A stretch of DNA of 64,000 nucleotides from positions 914,399-978,398 of the forward strand of contig SSBO01000001.1 of NCBI GenBank assembly GCA_005281725.1, in the 5' to 3' direction. The notes under the pieces are model-generated. The model searched no databases, was not told the DNA's origin, and saw only the letters and a list, made by a program, of their open reading frames with translations. This document shows, piece by piece, positions 1 to 12,467 of the stretch; the first letter of the stretch is position 1, and each line of letters begins with the position of its first letter. The DNA is from Wuchereria bancrofti (taxonomy: Eukaryota > Nematoda > Chromadorea > Rhabditida > Onchocercidae). The position numbers and the translations under genes were made by a program.

Positions 1-499
1 TAATTAATAAACCGAAATTAATAAATAATTTTCACTTTAATTATCTCACTAATCATAATATGTGTTACGGATAGTTTTAAAAAGATGAAAATTCAAAATT
101 TCTTAATTATTATTATTCGAAAGTAATGGTCAATGCTCTAGCACAACAATGACCAATGACCACAACGAATATAAATGATGGAGTGACCATTTCAGATTTT
201 AATATCATACATTATCAAACTTTTCATAATAATAGAATGGATAAATTAAAGAAAATAATCTTATCAATCGATAATAAATGATCGATTTTTGCTTGTTTGT
301 TTGTTTGTTTGTTTTTTTTGTGATGACCAATGGTTAACAAATTATCAGTCATTGTTTAAATGGATTAAATGAGTTTAGATGAAGAAATATGATGGCAATA
401 TTGGAATGTGATTCGGATGAGTGACGTCATCCATATTGACAAATTGTTTGGTAAACAGTTAGTTAAACAGTTGTTAAAATGAAATTTCTCCTTGAATAT

Positions 500-755
500 T
501 AGAGATGAAAAGAGAGAGAGAGAGAAAGGAGGAAAGAGTAAGAGAGAGAGAGAGAGAGAGGGAAGTGATATGATGATATATGTATGTGTGTGTGTGTGTA
601 TGTGTGTGACATGATATGATGTGATGCATATGACAAAACTAAATATTGATTTTTTGGTGAAATGAAATGAAATGGATGAGGTTGAAGGAGAGAGGTTAAA
701 AGGAGGAGAGAAAGGAAGAGAGAGAGGACGAGAAAGAGAGGAGAGAGAGGAGGTT
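500..755. repeat. GA-rich and GT-rich simple-sequence cluster
   Basis: Purine tracts of GAGA type lie at about 505-562 and 664-752, with a (GT)n run at about 580-608 between them. The purine/pyrimidine asymmetry is strong. No coding content was seen. Confidence 0.8.
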
Positions 756-1130
756 AGTAAGCTTTTTATTCTTGAACTTCCTCCTCTATTTATATTAGTG
801 TCATTGCATTTGTGACAATCTTACCTATTTCAACTAACATTTTATTCGTTCCTTCTTTCTTTCTTTCCTTCTTCCTTGCTAACCAATTATCTTATCACTT
901 TCGATTATTACACTCTTAACACTTCTTTATCAGTAGTTTCAATTGCAATAATTGATTTTTCCTTTCCTTTTTTTTCTCTTTGCTTCATCTTATCAGCGAT
1001 ATTCTTAATTATTTTAATTTATCATCATTTTTAATCACTTGATCGCTTGTCATTTAAACTCTTCATTATTTTTTCATCACCTATCATTTATCTCATCCTA
1101 GTCTCTCATACTTAATCATTTCTGTCACTT

Positions 1131-1165
1131 TTCTTTCTTCTTCTTCTTCTTCTTCTTCTTCTTCT
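1131..1165. repeat. (CTT)n microsatellite
   Basis: About nine uninterrupted CTT units sit in a pyrimidine-rich stretch of the upstream gene-free region. Confidence 0.85.
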
Positions 1166-2744
1166 GCACTCTCAACTATTTCTTTTTTTTTCCTTGTAAT
1201 TGTTTGATTTTATTTGAGTAAATTATTTTGCATAAGGTGAAGAAATGCTGCTGTAAAATATTAGTTTTGCTTATCAGTTGATTATCAGTTCAGTTCATTT
1301 CCTTAATATATTAAATTTTTATTGAGGTATAATAGCTATAAATTCTTTTCCTCATCGACCGTTTTTCGTTTATAATTTAATAACAAACAATGAAATAATT
1401 CATTTTTGTCCTTTAATAGTTTACTCTTTTTAAAAATGTTAATTTTTATACATTTATTTATTGCTGTATCATTTGGAGCCATCATTAGAACACACATACA
1501 CATATCTCTTATGATATCAACTATTGATATGATTAGGTTGTAATTTTGTCCTCATTATAGGCTAATTTCTAGATTTTATTTTTTTTTATTTTATTATTAT
1601 TTTGGATCTTTTCGTCTTGATGTATATATGTTACAATAATAGTTCTGCAAACTATTAACTTGTTGCTTGTATAAAAGAAATTCATTCGTTTTGCAGTTAC
1701 TAAATTGACAGTGTTGCTGTAAGTAACGTGAAATAATAACAAGAAAGTGACGTAGATGTCCATGTGGAAAAGTTTGAATTATTGACAATTTTTAACATTT
1801 TTCTCTGTTAAAATCTTCATTTGTTAAAATTCTTTGAAATGAAATGTTTTTTTTTTTTCTCTAAAATTTTCTTAAAATAGCTTAACATGAAATGTGTGAA
1901 ATGTGAAACATTATTGTTGGAAGGGAATGAACGGAAAATTAATGTTTATTTGTTAGTTTTATTTCTTCATTTCAGGTATCAAATTTGGTTGGATGGTTGC
2001 ACTGTCAATAATCTTATGACGAAAACTATATTTGAATATTCATTCACAGGATATTCATAATAATCAACAAATTACTAATGAAAAAAGGTCGAAATCAAAT
2101 AATTCATGTGAAGTAAGCCATTTTGTTAAATAGTTTAATTGGTCAAGCTACTTCAAGCCACTTGATAGCAAGGAGGTAGAAGGGAAAATGAAATTTTCAT
2201 ATACTATCATTTTCAGTAATTACTGTTACGTTTATCTTCTTACAGAATGCACTTGTGCAACTATACGATTTAACGGTTTGTATATAAATTTTAATTTCTA
2301 CTAGTGAAAATAGCGAAATTTAGCCTTTGAAATCAACCTTACCTAATTTTCCAGTACATTTGCAGTACATTCAATGTTATTGCTTTTTCCTCACATTGCA
2401 TCTTTAATCTTGATTATTTTTAGAATGATGCCATTCTTTTTATTCCATGGGAAGATTTTGGATTTATTTAATTTTATTCACGATTTTATCACATTTAATT
2501 CACGAGAATGATTAAGCCTTAAAACGAGGCCAGATAATTTCGACATAAATAATTCCCCAGGTTAGTGATGTCGATATTGTTATTGTTTACTCTTAAATTT
2601 TTGTATTTTTGAGAAGACCTAGTAGTTAGATTGGGAGATTTTTTCTAAGCAACAGATGATCGCTTTACCTATCTGTACAATATTGAAAAAGACAAAAACT
2701 GATTTGTTTCCGGTTAGTATATGCCTAGTTGCATGTAATGTATT

Positions 2745-2841
2745 AGATGTATGTGTGTGTATGTATGTATGTATGTATGTATATATGTATGTGTGTATGT
2801 ATGTGTGTATGTATGTATGTATGTATATATGTATATGTGTT
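2745..2841. repeat. (ATGT)n tetranucleotide microsatellite
   Basis: Imperfect ATGT/GTAT units with GTGT and ATAT variants run for nearly 100 bases. They create spurious open frames rich in Cys-Met-Tyr-Val on one strand and His-Thr-Tyr-Ile on the other. Confidence 0.9.
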
Positions 2842-5003
2842 GAAATTGATCAAAAAGCTTCCAGTAACCTTCATTTGTTTTATTTTCGGGAAGGAACAAG
2901 CTTGGAGCTCCCTATCTGTGTGTGCCCTCATTATACCACTCGCTGCAACCTATTCTGCAAAATTGTCTTACTTTTTTTTTTCTTTTTTTATAATCAGCAG
3001 ATAATGGTACTATCCGGTTAATTTTATTCCGTATCAGTTTTTACTCACCTCCCCCTCTCCTGCTCCTCCCTTCTACAGAAGTTGCATTTTAGATGTTGCA
3101 AGCAATATCATTGAATGGGTATGTAAACAGGAACAATCGTTTTGTACTTTCTAAATTTTAAAATTCTCTTCATCTTCCATAAAAGTCTCTACTATCATAT
3201 CTTATCATACAATTAAACCAATAATTTAGGATTCACATCTCGGTGAATGAAACTTCATGGTTAGCAATTTTGTTTACTAAAATAAATGTCTATTAAGGAT
3301 GTTTTGCATTTAATAATTTTTATTGATTAAATGCAAGGAGAGAATTAAAAAAAAAACGATAATTAAATAACTATAATTTTTGCTTTCTTGAAATTAGTTT
3401 TGCTTGAAAAAAAAAAGTTATGCACCTATATCAATGTATATATAAGAGCATATTGTTATATTTTGTATGCATAAATGTGCATGTCACTTTTTTTTTATTT
3501 ATACGTCTATAGTTTGATTGAATTCATGCACTATGATTGATAAAGACGATATCATACGCTTCATTGTTAGCGTGATGATATATTTATTGGTTTTTGCCCT
3601 TAAAACTTTTAGGATTTTATGTGAAACTGACAAGTGAAATATAAAAAAATGTTATATTAAAGAATGATTTTGTGATATTTGTCTAACGTGCTGACAGGAG
3701 AAGGCAGGTGGTGTTTCCGGTGTAATATATTAATCATTCACTGTTTTAGAATTAATGTCCTCATTCGTGACGACAAATAATTTTTCTTACACTTTCTATT
3801 CTCAATTTTTTGATGAAAAAAAGAAAGTGTATTAGGATTAGTTTCTGGTTATTTGTTGTGCATTCTTTCATTTCTAATGTATGTTTATTTAATTCCGGTT
3901 ATATACACCCAGTGGTGGAATGTTTAAGTTCACAAGATGTGCACTTTTGCTGTAGCTATTGCTTGCCTATTTACCTGTGTAGGGCATGGAAATTTGTAAC
4001 TTATTACTTATCATTTGGAACTTGTTTTTTAAGTTAGTCATTGTACTCTTTTCTTTACAACATTTAAATAATTTCTTTTTATTTTGTTATCTTTTGTTAG
4101 TTCCTTTTTTTTTTTATCCCCTAAAAACATTCTTATGTTAAAAAGAAAAGTTTTCTATATTTATTAGAATATTTTATCGCTTCTAGAGGATCAAATTGAA
4201 CATTGGAACATTCAATTTTTATACTTCTCGATCTGAGCAAAATAATGTTGCTGAAAAGCTCACTCTTCACACTAAAAACAAATAAAATGATCAATTTATT
4301 TGAAATGCTTTGCTCGTAATACATGATATGCAGTGTAGTATTTTAAGGGTAAATCGATACATAATTTAGCAAAAAGGGGAGACAGACAAATGTTCGTTTT
4401 TAACTTGATTTTTAATTTCGTAACAAACCATTCAGGTTGATAACTACACTTTATGAGTGATTCTAGTATTTCTGCTAGTGTTAAAATATAGTTTGGTTAC
4501 AAATAAGTTTCATAATTTTTATAAACTAAAGTGATAAAGAGAATGTTACTACTGATTTTGATAGAGTTTGATTAGACGTGTAAAAGATGTTTATTTTCTC
4601 GTCTTTTTTTGCTCATCTTTTAGCATTTTTACCTTCTCCTAAACTTTGTTCCTTTTATCGAAACTTTTCGTTATTTTATAGTTTTTTTTTTTCATATTTA
4701 CGATATTTTAGATTCTTGCGACACGTTCATTTCGATGGATTTAATGGTATGATTTGATGAGGTATCATAAGTTTCCATATGAATGTTCGTGCAAAATGCT
4801 TTTTCCAACATGCATTCATGTCTTTATTAAAAAATGCATTATACAAAATGATCGGATGCTTATGATTCATTCACCAAATTGCTTATGACTCATTTACCAA
4901 ATTTGATTCTTGACTCACGCCTGTGTCGTGTGATGCAAACTTGTGTCAAGAAATGACATGCTTATTACTTCCTCATTTTGCAGTTATAACTTGTATTGTC
5001 TAA

Positions 5004-5009
5004 TTTCAG
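5004..5009 (+). promoter_or_regulatory. Splice acceptor abutting the daf-4-like start codon
   Basis: TTTCAG, the nematode 3' splice consensus, ends exactly at the base before the ATG. It is either the SL trans-splice acceptor (known nematode mechanism; the use here is inferred) or the acceptor of an intron in the 5' UTR. Confidence 0.55.
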
Positions 5010-8000
5010 ATGGCAGTAAAAAACGAAAATGATGGTAAAATGTTTACTGTCATATTTATTGCTTCTTCCTTACTGATTTCCACCCATTGTTTTACTGCGC
5101 TGAAACATAATTCTCTTGGTGATATTCTCAATGACGATATAATCAATGTAAGTTTTTTTTTCTTCTAATTTTGCAAAATGACTACTTAATAGGTGTAATT
5201 GATTCGGTTCAAATCAAAAACCACTACTAGCTTCTGCGTAAGTAATAGACTTTCAATGATACTGTCATGTATTCTTTTTAACAGTATATTGACCGTATGT
5301 TCACTATCAGTAAGTAGCTTACTTAAGATCGTATTTTTCGTCATCTATTCTGGCATTGTTCTATGCTTATGACATTTGATTTCCTCAAAATGATGGCTGC
5401 TAAATGCTATCCTTAAAGTTGGAATTGAATTGAAGTTATTGTAATGTTTTATTTGGTAGTTATTTCCAGGAATAATCGGATAAATTATTTCACAGATTAT
5501 TTTTATTCATGATGTCCATTATTTACAGTTGAAAGATTCATCAGGTGGAGCAGAAATAAAACTTCCAGCGAAACCGGTTTTTTTGAAGAAGCATGGCGTT
5601 GAAGGTCTTAATTATAATCTAGACAATAAATCTCGCCCATTCATTTACTGTGATGTAAGTTTTAAACATGTGCAAAAATAACTGTTAGTTTCACAGCAGC
5701 AACAATTTAATTCTGTTAAGTTTCTCTTGTTTTTTTAATTTCCAGTCTAGGCACTTTCATGAAATTTCAGTCCATTCTGATGTAATTTACATACAACCAT
5801 TTAGCAGAAATGTATTTTAAAAAATTACTGCACAAAGAAGTTTTCAGTTTTATGATGTTAGCTCGTGTGATCCAATGGAACGGAGTTGTCCGACTATGAA
5901 AATGTGTTATGCTTCTGTAAACGATCATCGGTTAGGTTGTATGGCTGCTTTGGTAAATAACTCATTAACACGGGTAACTTTTGTATGCACTTTTTTTTTT
6001 CTTGTTCTCAAGAAATTTTTTTATACATTTTTTGTTTTACACTTGTTCCATCTGTCTTTGAAATTCAAAGAGAAATTCATACTTTTTGATATTTTGCAAT
6101 TTTTATTACTTCAATGAAAACATGGAAATTGAATGATAACGGTAAATATTTAGAACTTCAAATTGCTAATTAGATTTTTAATTACATAAATAATAAATAT
6201 AAATTACTTTTTTTTACAGCAGGTAACTTTAAAAGGGTGCTGGATGCATGATGGTAATTTGGGTAACTGTGACAATAGCCAATGTATTGCTGATGAACGA
6301 CCAACTGGACATGGTAACGCTGCTTTGTTCTGTTGTTGCAGCACTCACTATTGTAATCGACGTGTACTGTTTCCTCCACAACGCGTAGCCACTTGTAAGT
6401 TTACTTATTATTACTTATCACTTAGTGTGAAGACAAATTAAATTATACAGGTAATCAAGTGATTTACCTATTTTCATGTTTAAATGAATATTTTAGAACG
6501 GTCGCAGTAATTTTGTTCAAGTCGTTTATCACTTCCAAATTACGGTGCTGCCATAAATAATGCATAATATAACGTTACAGGAGGAGGGGTATAGCGATTC
6601 AAATTCACTGCATTTGTATTTGATCATTTCAATATTTTATTTAAAATGTATATTTTAGTCTTTCTTTCTCGTCATATTTGATCTGTTCAACTGCTTGGGG
6701 GGTCATTTCGATTATTTAATCTTGAAATAGCAGTTTTTCTCTTCCAGGAAGCATCACTTCTATTAATCCGTTTATTAATCAGAGTTTTGAAAAAGAAATG
6801 TAGATAATAAAAAATAATAAGAAATAAAAAAAAGAGGGAAAAAGAAAATATAAATAATTTAAAAGAAAGAAGATTGTTTTAGCACCACCAACTACCGTAG
6901 AGCCAACGGAAATAGAAGATCCAGCATTTTTTGGTGCAGGAAGCAGAATGTTCGCTATTATCGTTCTTGGCTTTTTTTCCCTTTGTGCGCTGGCTTTATT
7001 CTGCTACTACAGTTATCGAGAATACAGAAACAGTCGACATTATAAAGAGAAGGTTATAATTAACTAAGCTTCATTTTTTTTTTTTCTATTTCTGTTTTAA
7101 TGTTAACTAAGCATTGTAATGGATAATGTCTTTAAAGTACATTGAGCAGAAACCATTGCTTGCTTAAATTATTTCTCTTTTTTGCTTCAGACTGCCGATG
7201 CATTTTCAATGCCCATCGTTGGTGATGCGAAATTGCCTTTGATTGGAACCAGAAAAGATGATAACCTAAAAAATATTACTAATCTTGAGGTATGTTTTCT
7301 TTCTTTTTTTATTTGAGCACTTTCAATTGTCTCTTGTTTAATGAAGACTGATGTACTGAATTGATGTGATTAATATTTTGTGTACTCGAGGTATCTCAAG
7401 GGTTGTAATAGCAGAGAAGTCTTGCCTTACATGCTACTATATCTATAAGTTTTGATTTCTTAGAATATTGTGGTACAAGTAAGAACTTTTCTAGGACAAA
7501 GATCCTGTTATTTATACTTTATATGCTAATTGAGATTATTACATAGATGTCTGTAGAAGAATTTTACATCCAGGAAAAGTAGATATTATCTTCAGATATT
7601 CAGTTAATCAAATTTGTTCTTACGAACTCTATCACTAGTTGTTAGTGAAGAAAGACGATGAAGACGAAAGATTTCTTCGGGATTTCTTACCGTGAGTGCT
7701 AGTATTAAAGAGTTTTTCCTGTTCTAATCTAATTGTATATCATATTCAGTTGGTGGCTCGCGGTCGATTTGGTCAAGTATTCCGTGGTGTGTTGGAGAAT
7801 GAAACTGTTGCAGTAAAAATTTTTCCATCTGTTGATGTGAATAGTTGGATCGTTGAACAGGTTCGAGTATCTTATATCTTCTTTTTTTAATGTTATTCTT
7901 TGAAACACTACAAAAGCTTTTCTTCTCAAAACTGGAATTAAAAAGAGACCTTAATTTAAACTTTTTTGCCGAACTTTTATCTCCAGTTGTGTTGCAGGAA

Positions 8001-10426
8001 ATTTATGCAATAGCTTCTCTTCGAAGACATAAAAATATACTGCGGTATTTGGGTGCGGAAGTTCATGGGAATGATTTCTGGCTGATTACAGAATTCCACG
8101 ATAACGGTTCATTGTTCGATTTTCTTCACGTAAGCTGAATTTTTTAATATTTCTTTAATCCTACAATTTTATTAGATTTCATTTTCTTAGTTCTCAATTG
8201 AATAACTTTTATAAATTTGTTATGCTTAACGGCCATATTTCAGCCGCTATTTAAAAGTTATTTGAATTTTTTAATATATAGCATTTAGCTTCCTTATTTT
8301 AATTTTTAGGTTTTCTTTTTGTGAGGAATTCTTACCATCCAGTTCCTTGGAATCTGTGAACGTTTTTTCACTTCACCATTTTTCAGTTCCGCATCTTGAC
8401 CTTGCAAGAATCGTTGAAAGTAATAGCTTCAATGCTGAGAGGGTTGTCTTTCCTACATGAAGAAAAAATGATCGATGGCGAGCTAAAACCTTGTGTTGTG
8501 CACCGGCAAGTTTATCTTCATTTGCATGTTACCATTATAAATTGCCACATTTCTTTTTTGTTCGCCTTTCATGATTCTTAATCGAGAGGTTTAAAAAAAT
8601 TTAATAATTGCAGCTTCTCTCAGAACATTAAAAAATCTTTTTTTGTTTTTTTTCCCCTCTAATTTTTACCTAAATGATTAAAAAATCATTTAGGTAAAAA
8701 TCAGAGACATGTGCTTCTGTGTTCTTCACTTCTATTTTATTTTTATAAATTTATTGGATTTCAGAGATTTCAAATCGCGAAATGTACTTTTGAAATTTGA
8801 CTTAACTTCGGTAATCGCTGATTTTGGTCTAGCGTTAAAGTGTGAAAACGGTCAAATGCCATCAGATGAGAATCATGGACAAGTGAGTTATAAATGATCT
8901 GTTTTGCAAACAGATTTTTTCATAGTTTTTCTTTCCTTAGCATGTAGATTCTTGTAGATATTTTTGTGAAATAGAAACTTTTGGCTGTTGGATTTGCAGG
9001 TAGGAACACGACGTTACATGTCACCGGAAGTATTAGAAGGTGCTACCGAATTTACAGCGTTTGCTTTCCGTCAGATTGATGTGTATGCTGCTGCTCTCGT
9101 TTTATGGGAAATTTTGTCGCGAACATCAATGGATAAAGGTAACCTTTAAGATTTATGTTATGTCGCTCATGTTTAAAACCACTGATTGAACTTTTAAATG
9201 TGAAAAGAAAAAAAAAACTGTCAGATACTCAAGCCTCTCTTGATATTTGATTGCTACTAACGATTATTTTTGAACATTTGTGTCATGTGACTGGATGAGT
9301 GTTGGTTGGTGTCGCATGCTATATTTCGTCATTACATTTAAAAAAACCACTGCATCGTGCAACTGACAATTCTACTGGCTTCTTTTGTTTTTGAAATCTT
9401 TCTATTTAAAATGAATTGCGGGGAATTTCTTGTATGTTACGTCATCATTGTACATGTTTGATCCTTTGATAATACTTTAGATGACATAGTGGGAGAATAT
9501 GAACGACCATATGAAGCAGAAGCTGGAGTGCAGCCAACATTGCATGATATGAGACGAGTTGTTGCTGTGGAGAAAAAACGACCAAGTATTCGTGTTGCCG
9601 TCATGGAACATAACGTTTGTTTTTTGAATTTTATTGATGAATCTAATAAAACAGGTATTTTAATCTCTTTATATAATTTCTTTCCATCTGTACTTTTTCA
9701 ACTTCACTTTAATTTTGGTTATCCGGATTAAGATGCTTTGGTGATTTTATTCATGCAATTTTAGATTGGTGGTGTTTTATGGAAGACTGCTGAAGATATG
9801 TGGGATATGGAACCGGATGGTCGTATCACTTCTGGCTGTGCATACGAACGTGCCAATACATTATTCATGTCCTACGCTACTAATCTAAAATTTGAGAGTT
9901 CCGTACAACCGAAAAATTTGCCAAGTTAGTTTTTTATTTTAGCTTTGTAATTCCAATTGTTTTGCTATTTGATACCTAAAAAATCGAGCAATATTTTATA
10001 ACAGTTATAGCATAGTGATCATATGTTTCTTGGTTTTTGTGTCAAAATAAGTTTTCTTTTCTGGTTTCTCATTTTTTTTATTTTCATGCCAAATGAAGTG
10101 ATAAGTAATGGTAATCGAGCAAATAATTTAAGCAAATTGCAAGATGTTTAATAATTAGTTATAGCATGTGTGATGTATTATTTTCAGATGTTCCAGTACC
10201 CGTATATACACAAGATTGTGGAGTGGCACCTGCAGCACTGCTTATCAAAGATGGTTCATTAGGTTCTAATGGTTTCCATGCTTCAATGGATGAATATGCA
10301 CAAGCCTGTTCTGCACCTCCAAATGTTCGATACCTTCCAACTCTCGATACAGAAAAAGTAATTCAAGATAATATAATTCCCTTATCAAATCAAACTCCTA
10401 CGCATAGCACTTTACCGCTGTCATGA
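5010..10426 (+). CDS. daf-4: Type II TGF-beta/activin receptor Ser/Thr kinase (DAF-4 type)
   Basis: Single-pass receptor kinase that binds TGF-beta/BMP-like ligands and phosphorylates type I receptors; in C. elegans DAF-4 serves both the dauer and the body-size pathways. Exons: 5010-5147, 5529-5654, 5848-5973, 6223-6394, 6883-7052, 7191-7289, 7750-7860, 7998-8129, 8387-8505, 8765-8882, 9000-9138, 9481-9614, 9765-9924, 10188-10426 (660 aa). A signal peptide lies near residues 11-30. The Cys-rich ectodomain ends in the receptor-type [10 protein letters not shown] box. The membrane segment is about 210-230 and the kinase about 278-560. The glycine loop is ARGRFGQV, as in ActRII, not GxGxxG. Catalytic residues are intact: VAVK Lys300, HRD Asp399 and Asn404, DFG 417-419, then GTRRYMSPE. 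The kinase matches ActRII-type sequences better than type I, and no GS box precedes it. The intron after exon 9 starts with GC. Start chosen because it gives the signal peptide and follows an acceptor. Confidence 0.9.
6217..6222 (+). other. Tandem NAGNAG splice acceptor in the receptor ectodomain
   Basis: The acceptor before exon 4 of the receptor gene reads CAGCAG. Use of the first AG adds one Gln codon; use of the second does not. Both keep frame. Confidence 0.7.
8506..8764 (+). other. GC-AG intron splitting the HRD motif of the receptor kinase
   Basis: The donor is GCAAGT and the acceptor TTTCAG. Only this junction gives the invariant His-Arg-Asp-Phe-Lys-Ser-Arg-Asn catalytic loop, with the Arg codon built from CG plus A. 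No GT donor nearby keeps frame. The strong AAGT context after GC is typical of functional GC donors. Confidence 0.85.
8662..8701. repeat. Perfect 18-bp inverted repeat with 4-nt loop
   Basis: The arms 8662-8679 and 8684-8701 are exact reverse complements around an AAAA spacer. The repeat lies inside the GC-AG intron of the receptor kinase gene, about 60 bases before the acceptor. As RNA it would fold into a strong stem. It carries no terminal-repeat transposon features beyond itself. Confidence 0.9.
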
Positions 10427-12467
10427 TGATTCGCTTCTATGTGGATATATTGTATAGTTTTCTTCCCTATTTATTGTTTATATTGCAGTGGTCGAGTTAG
10501 ATGGCGTAGAGTGGTGGTTGAATTTAATCTTTGCTTTTTCTAAATCATCTAAAAAGTGTCGCTGTCAGCTTGCAAATTATAATACCTCATATCCCTAACA
10601 TATTTATATATAAATATTTGATTCAGCATTTAATGCTGTATAAAGTTGCGTTAGAAAATGTAAATTTAATTTCGTTCTGTGTTGATATCTGTTGTTTTTG
10701 CTGCTGATGATGACACTTTCTAAAGCATCAGCTGTATTTGTTAGCACAGCTAAACTGCAGTTCTCCTTCCACAATGGTTTTGAAATTAACGATCTGATGA
10801 TCTAGAAAAAAAAATTTATTTACTTCATGGTGATGATGACGACACTTTCTTTCTTTTCTTTTCTTTTTTTTTCCTGTTCTATGCAGTTTAAAATACTGAA
10901 ATAATTAGATGAGCAGTAAGGAAGCTTAAACAATTGCATGAATGAAAAGAATTGGATAAGAGTTTTCCTGAGCTTTTGGAAATTTATTTAATTTAGACAA
11001 TAGTTGATGAAAATGGGATAAATTCCACTCAGTGTTAGAAGTGGTAGCACATATATAGTAATCGACGGATCATCAGTTGTAATATAAAATCTGTCTTAAC
11101 TTTATTGTTCATATATGATTTGCTTCTGTTATTATTCGGTGTACATATTGTAAACTTTATACATAATTACACTCCGCAAGCAGGTATTCTACATATTGCT
11201 ATCGTCTTTGCTTACAAAGTAATCATCCTCATGATTCAGAACGATGAACGGTAAACTTTATCGTTTGTATATTATTTATTTAATCTATCTGTTAATGGTT
11301 GTAAATTTCGACTTTGCTATTTTGTAAATTTTTATTTTTCTCCAGTTTTTTATTGTTATCTTTGAAAGTTTGCGATGAGGTATGTTTTGTAGTTAGCTTC
11401 ATATAATATTGGAATCATTCCTTTACAGTCGGACATTAACTGGAATCAATCAGTATGTTGTTTTATTCCTATACGTAGGTTTTAATAGCCTGAATGGTTA
11501 TTAGGCTTTATATTTAGACAGTGGTAAAAAGGATGAATGAATGAATAAGAAGATCCTAACAGATTGTTATTTTTAAAAAATAAAAATGCTTGGTAGCTGT
11601 TTTGATTGTATATAGAAATATAATTAGGAAGCAATTTTGTTGATAATTCCCTCTCTCTTTCTCTTCCTCTTTCATTTTCCCTTTGTTTTTCTTATGAAGT
11701 TTGTTGATTGCTTCTTCCTACATGGTTGAGTTATGAAACATTTTTGGAATTTCAATTTCTTTTTTTCTACTCGATTAATATAAGCTCATTTTTATTCATC
11801 CATTATTAGATGATTGTTATGGATGTAGGAGACAAGTAAGAATATTGTAATGAATGTAAGATTTACTGCTATTTCGTTGTTAAATTAAATTTAAACGAAA
11901 TTGTAGATTTGTGTGTGTTTGTTTGTTTGTTTTCTCCTCTTTTTTATTATTTTTTGTATGTTTGCCGAGTTCAGAAACGAGGAGAAGAATGAATAAGATG
12001 TGAATAAATTCTGTATCAATTTCTCTGCGTAAATGTAGTAGCATTCTGTGAAGGATGTCGGTAACGAAACTATCTACATATGTAATATGGATAATATAGT
12101 GCTTTAAAAAGAATCGTTGTAAATACTGTGAACCGTATGAATTTCATGGTCATTTCTTCCTTTGTTGTAAGATGGTAATTGCTACATTTTCTGATTTGCT
12201 ATTCACAATGACTAATGATCTGAAGTACGTAAGCTTCTAAAGTATTCATAAAAAATTGTGAAATGGATTCTTGATTATCAAGAAATTCCATGTTTTAATT
12301 TTCGGTTGCTCTTAAGTGAAGATAATCGATAAGGTGATTTATGTACGAAGACATATTAGTGGGTTAAAGGTTTATTGACAAGAGGCATAAAAATTTCTTG
12401 TATTTGAACAGGACTTCGTATATGAACTAGATTTGAATTATGTTACTGTTATAGTCTTGCAAACAAG
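10427..12467. other. 3' flank of daf-4 and intergenic DNA
   Basis: No coding exon seen. AATAAA poly(A) signal candidates lie at about 11579-11584 and 12003-12008; the first would imply a 3' UTR over 1.1 kb. A run of T/C-rich sequence lies near 10847-10873. Confidence 0.5.

Larger units (their letters stand above)
1..5009. other. Gene-free 5 kb, upstream of the receptor kinase gene
   Basis: No exon with convincing protein similarity was found on either strand. The stretch is AT-rich with many homopolymer T runs and several simple repeats, listed separately. A perfect TGACGTCA octamer (CRE-type palindrome) lies at about 422-429, but at this distance from any gene it may be chance. Non-coding 5' exons or distal control elements of the receptor gene that starts at 5010 could lie here and cannot be seen from sequence alone. 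Confidence 0.6.

Noticed and set aside
422..429. CRE-like TGACGTCA palindrome
   Set aside because: More than 4.5 kb from the nearest gene start; an 8-base match is expected by chance in a window of this size.
2656..3021. 121-residue frame rich in Cys-Met-Tyr-Val
   Set aside because: Generated by the ATGT microsatellite; the flanking residues show no protein features.
3810..4037. 75-residue Cys-rich frame in the upstream gap
   Set aside because: No signal peptide logic, no flanking exons, and AT-rich context; looks like chance.
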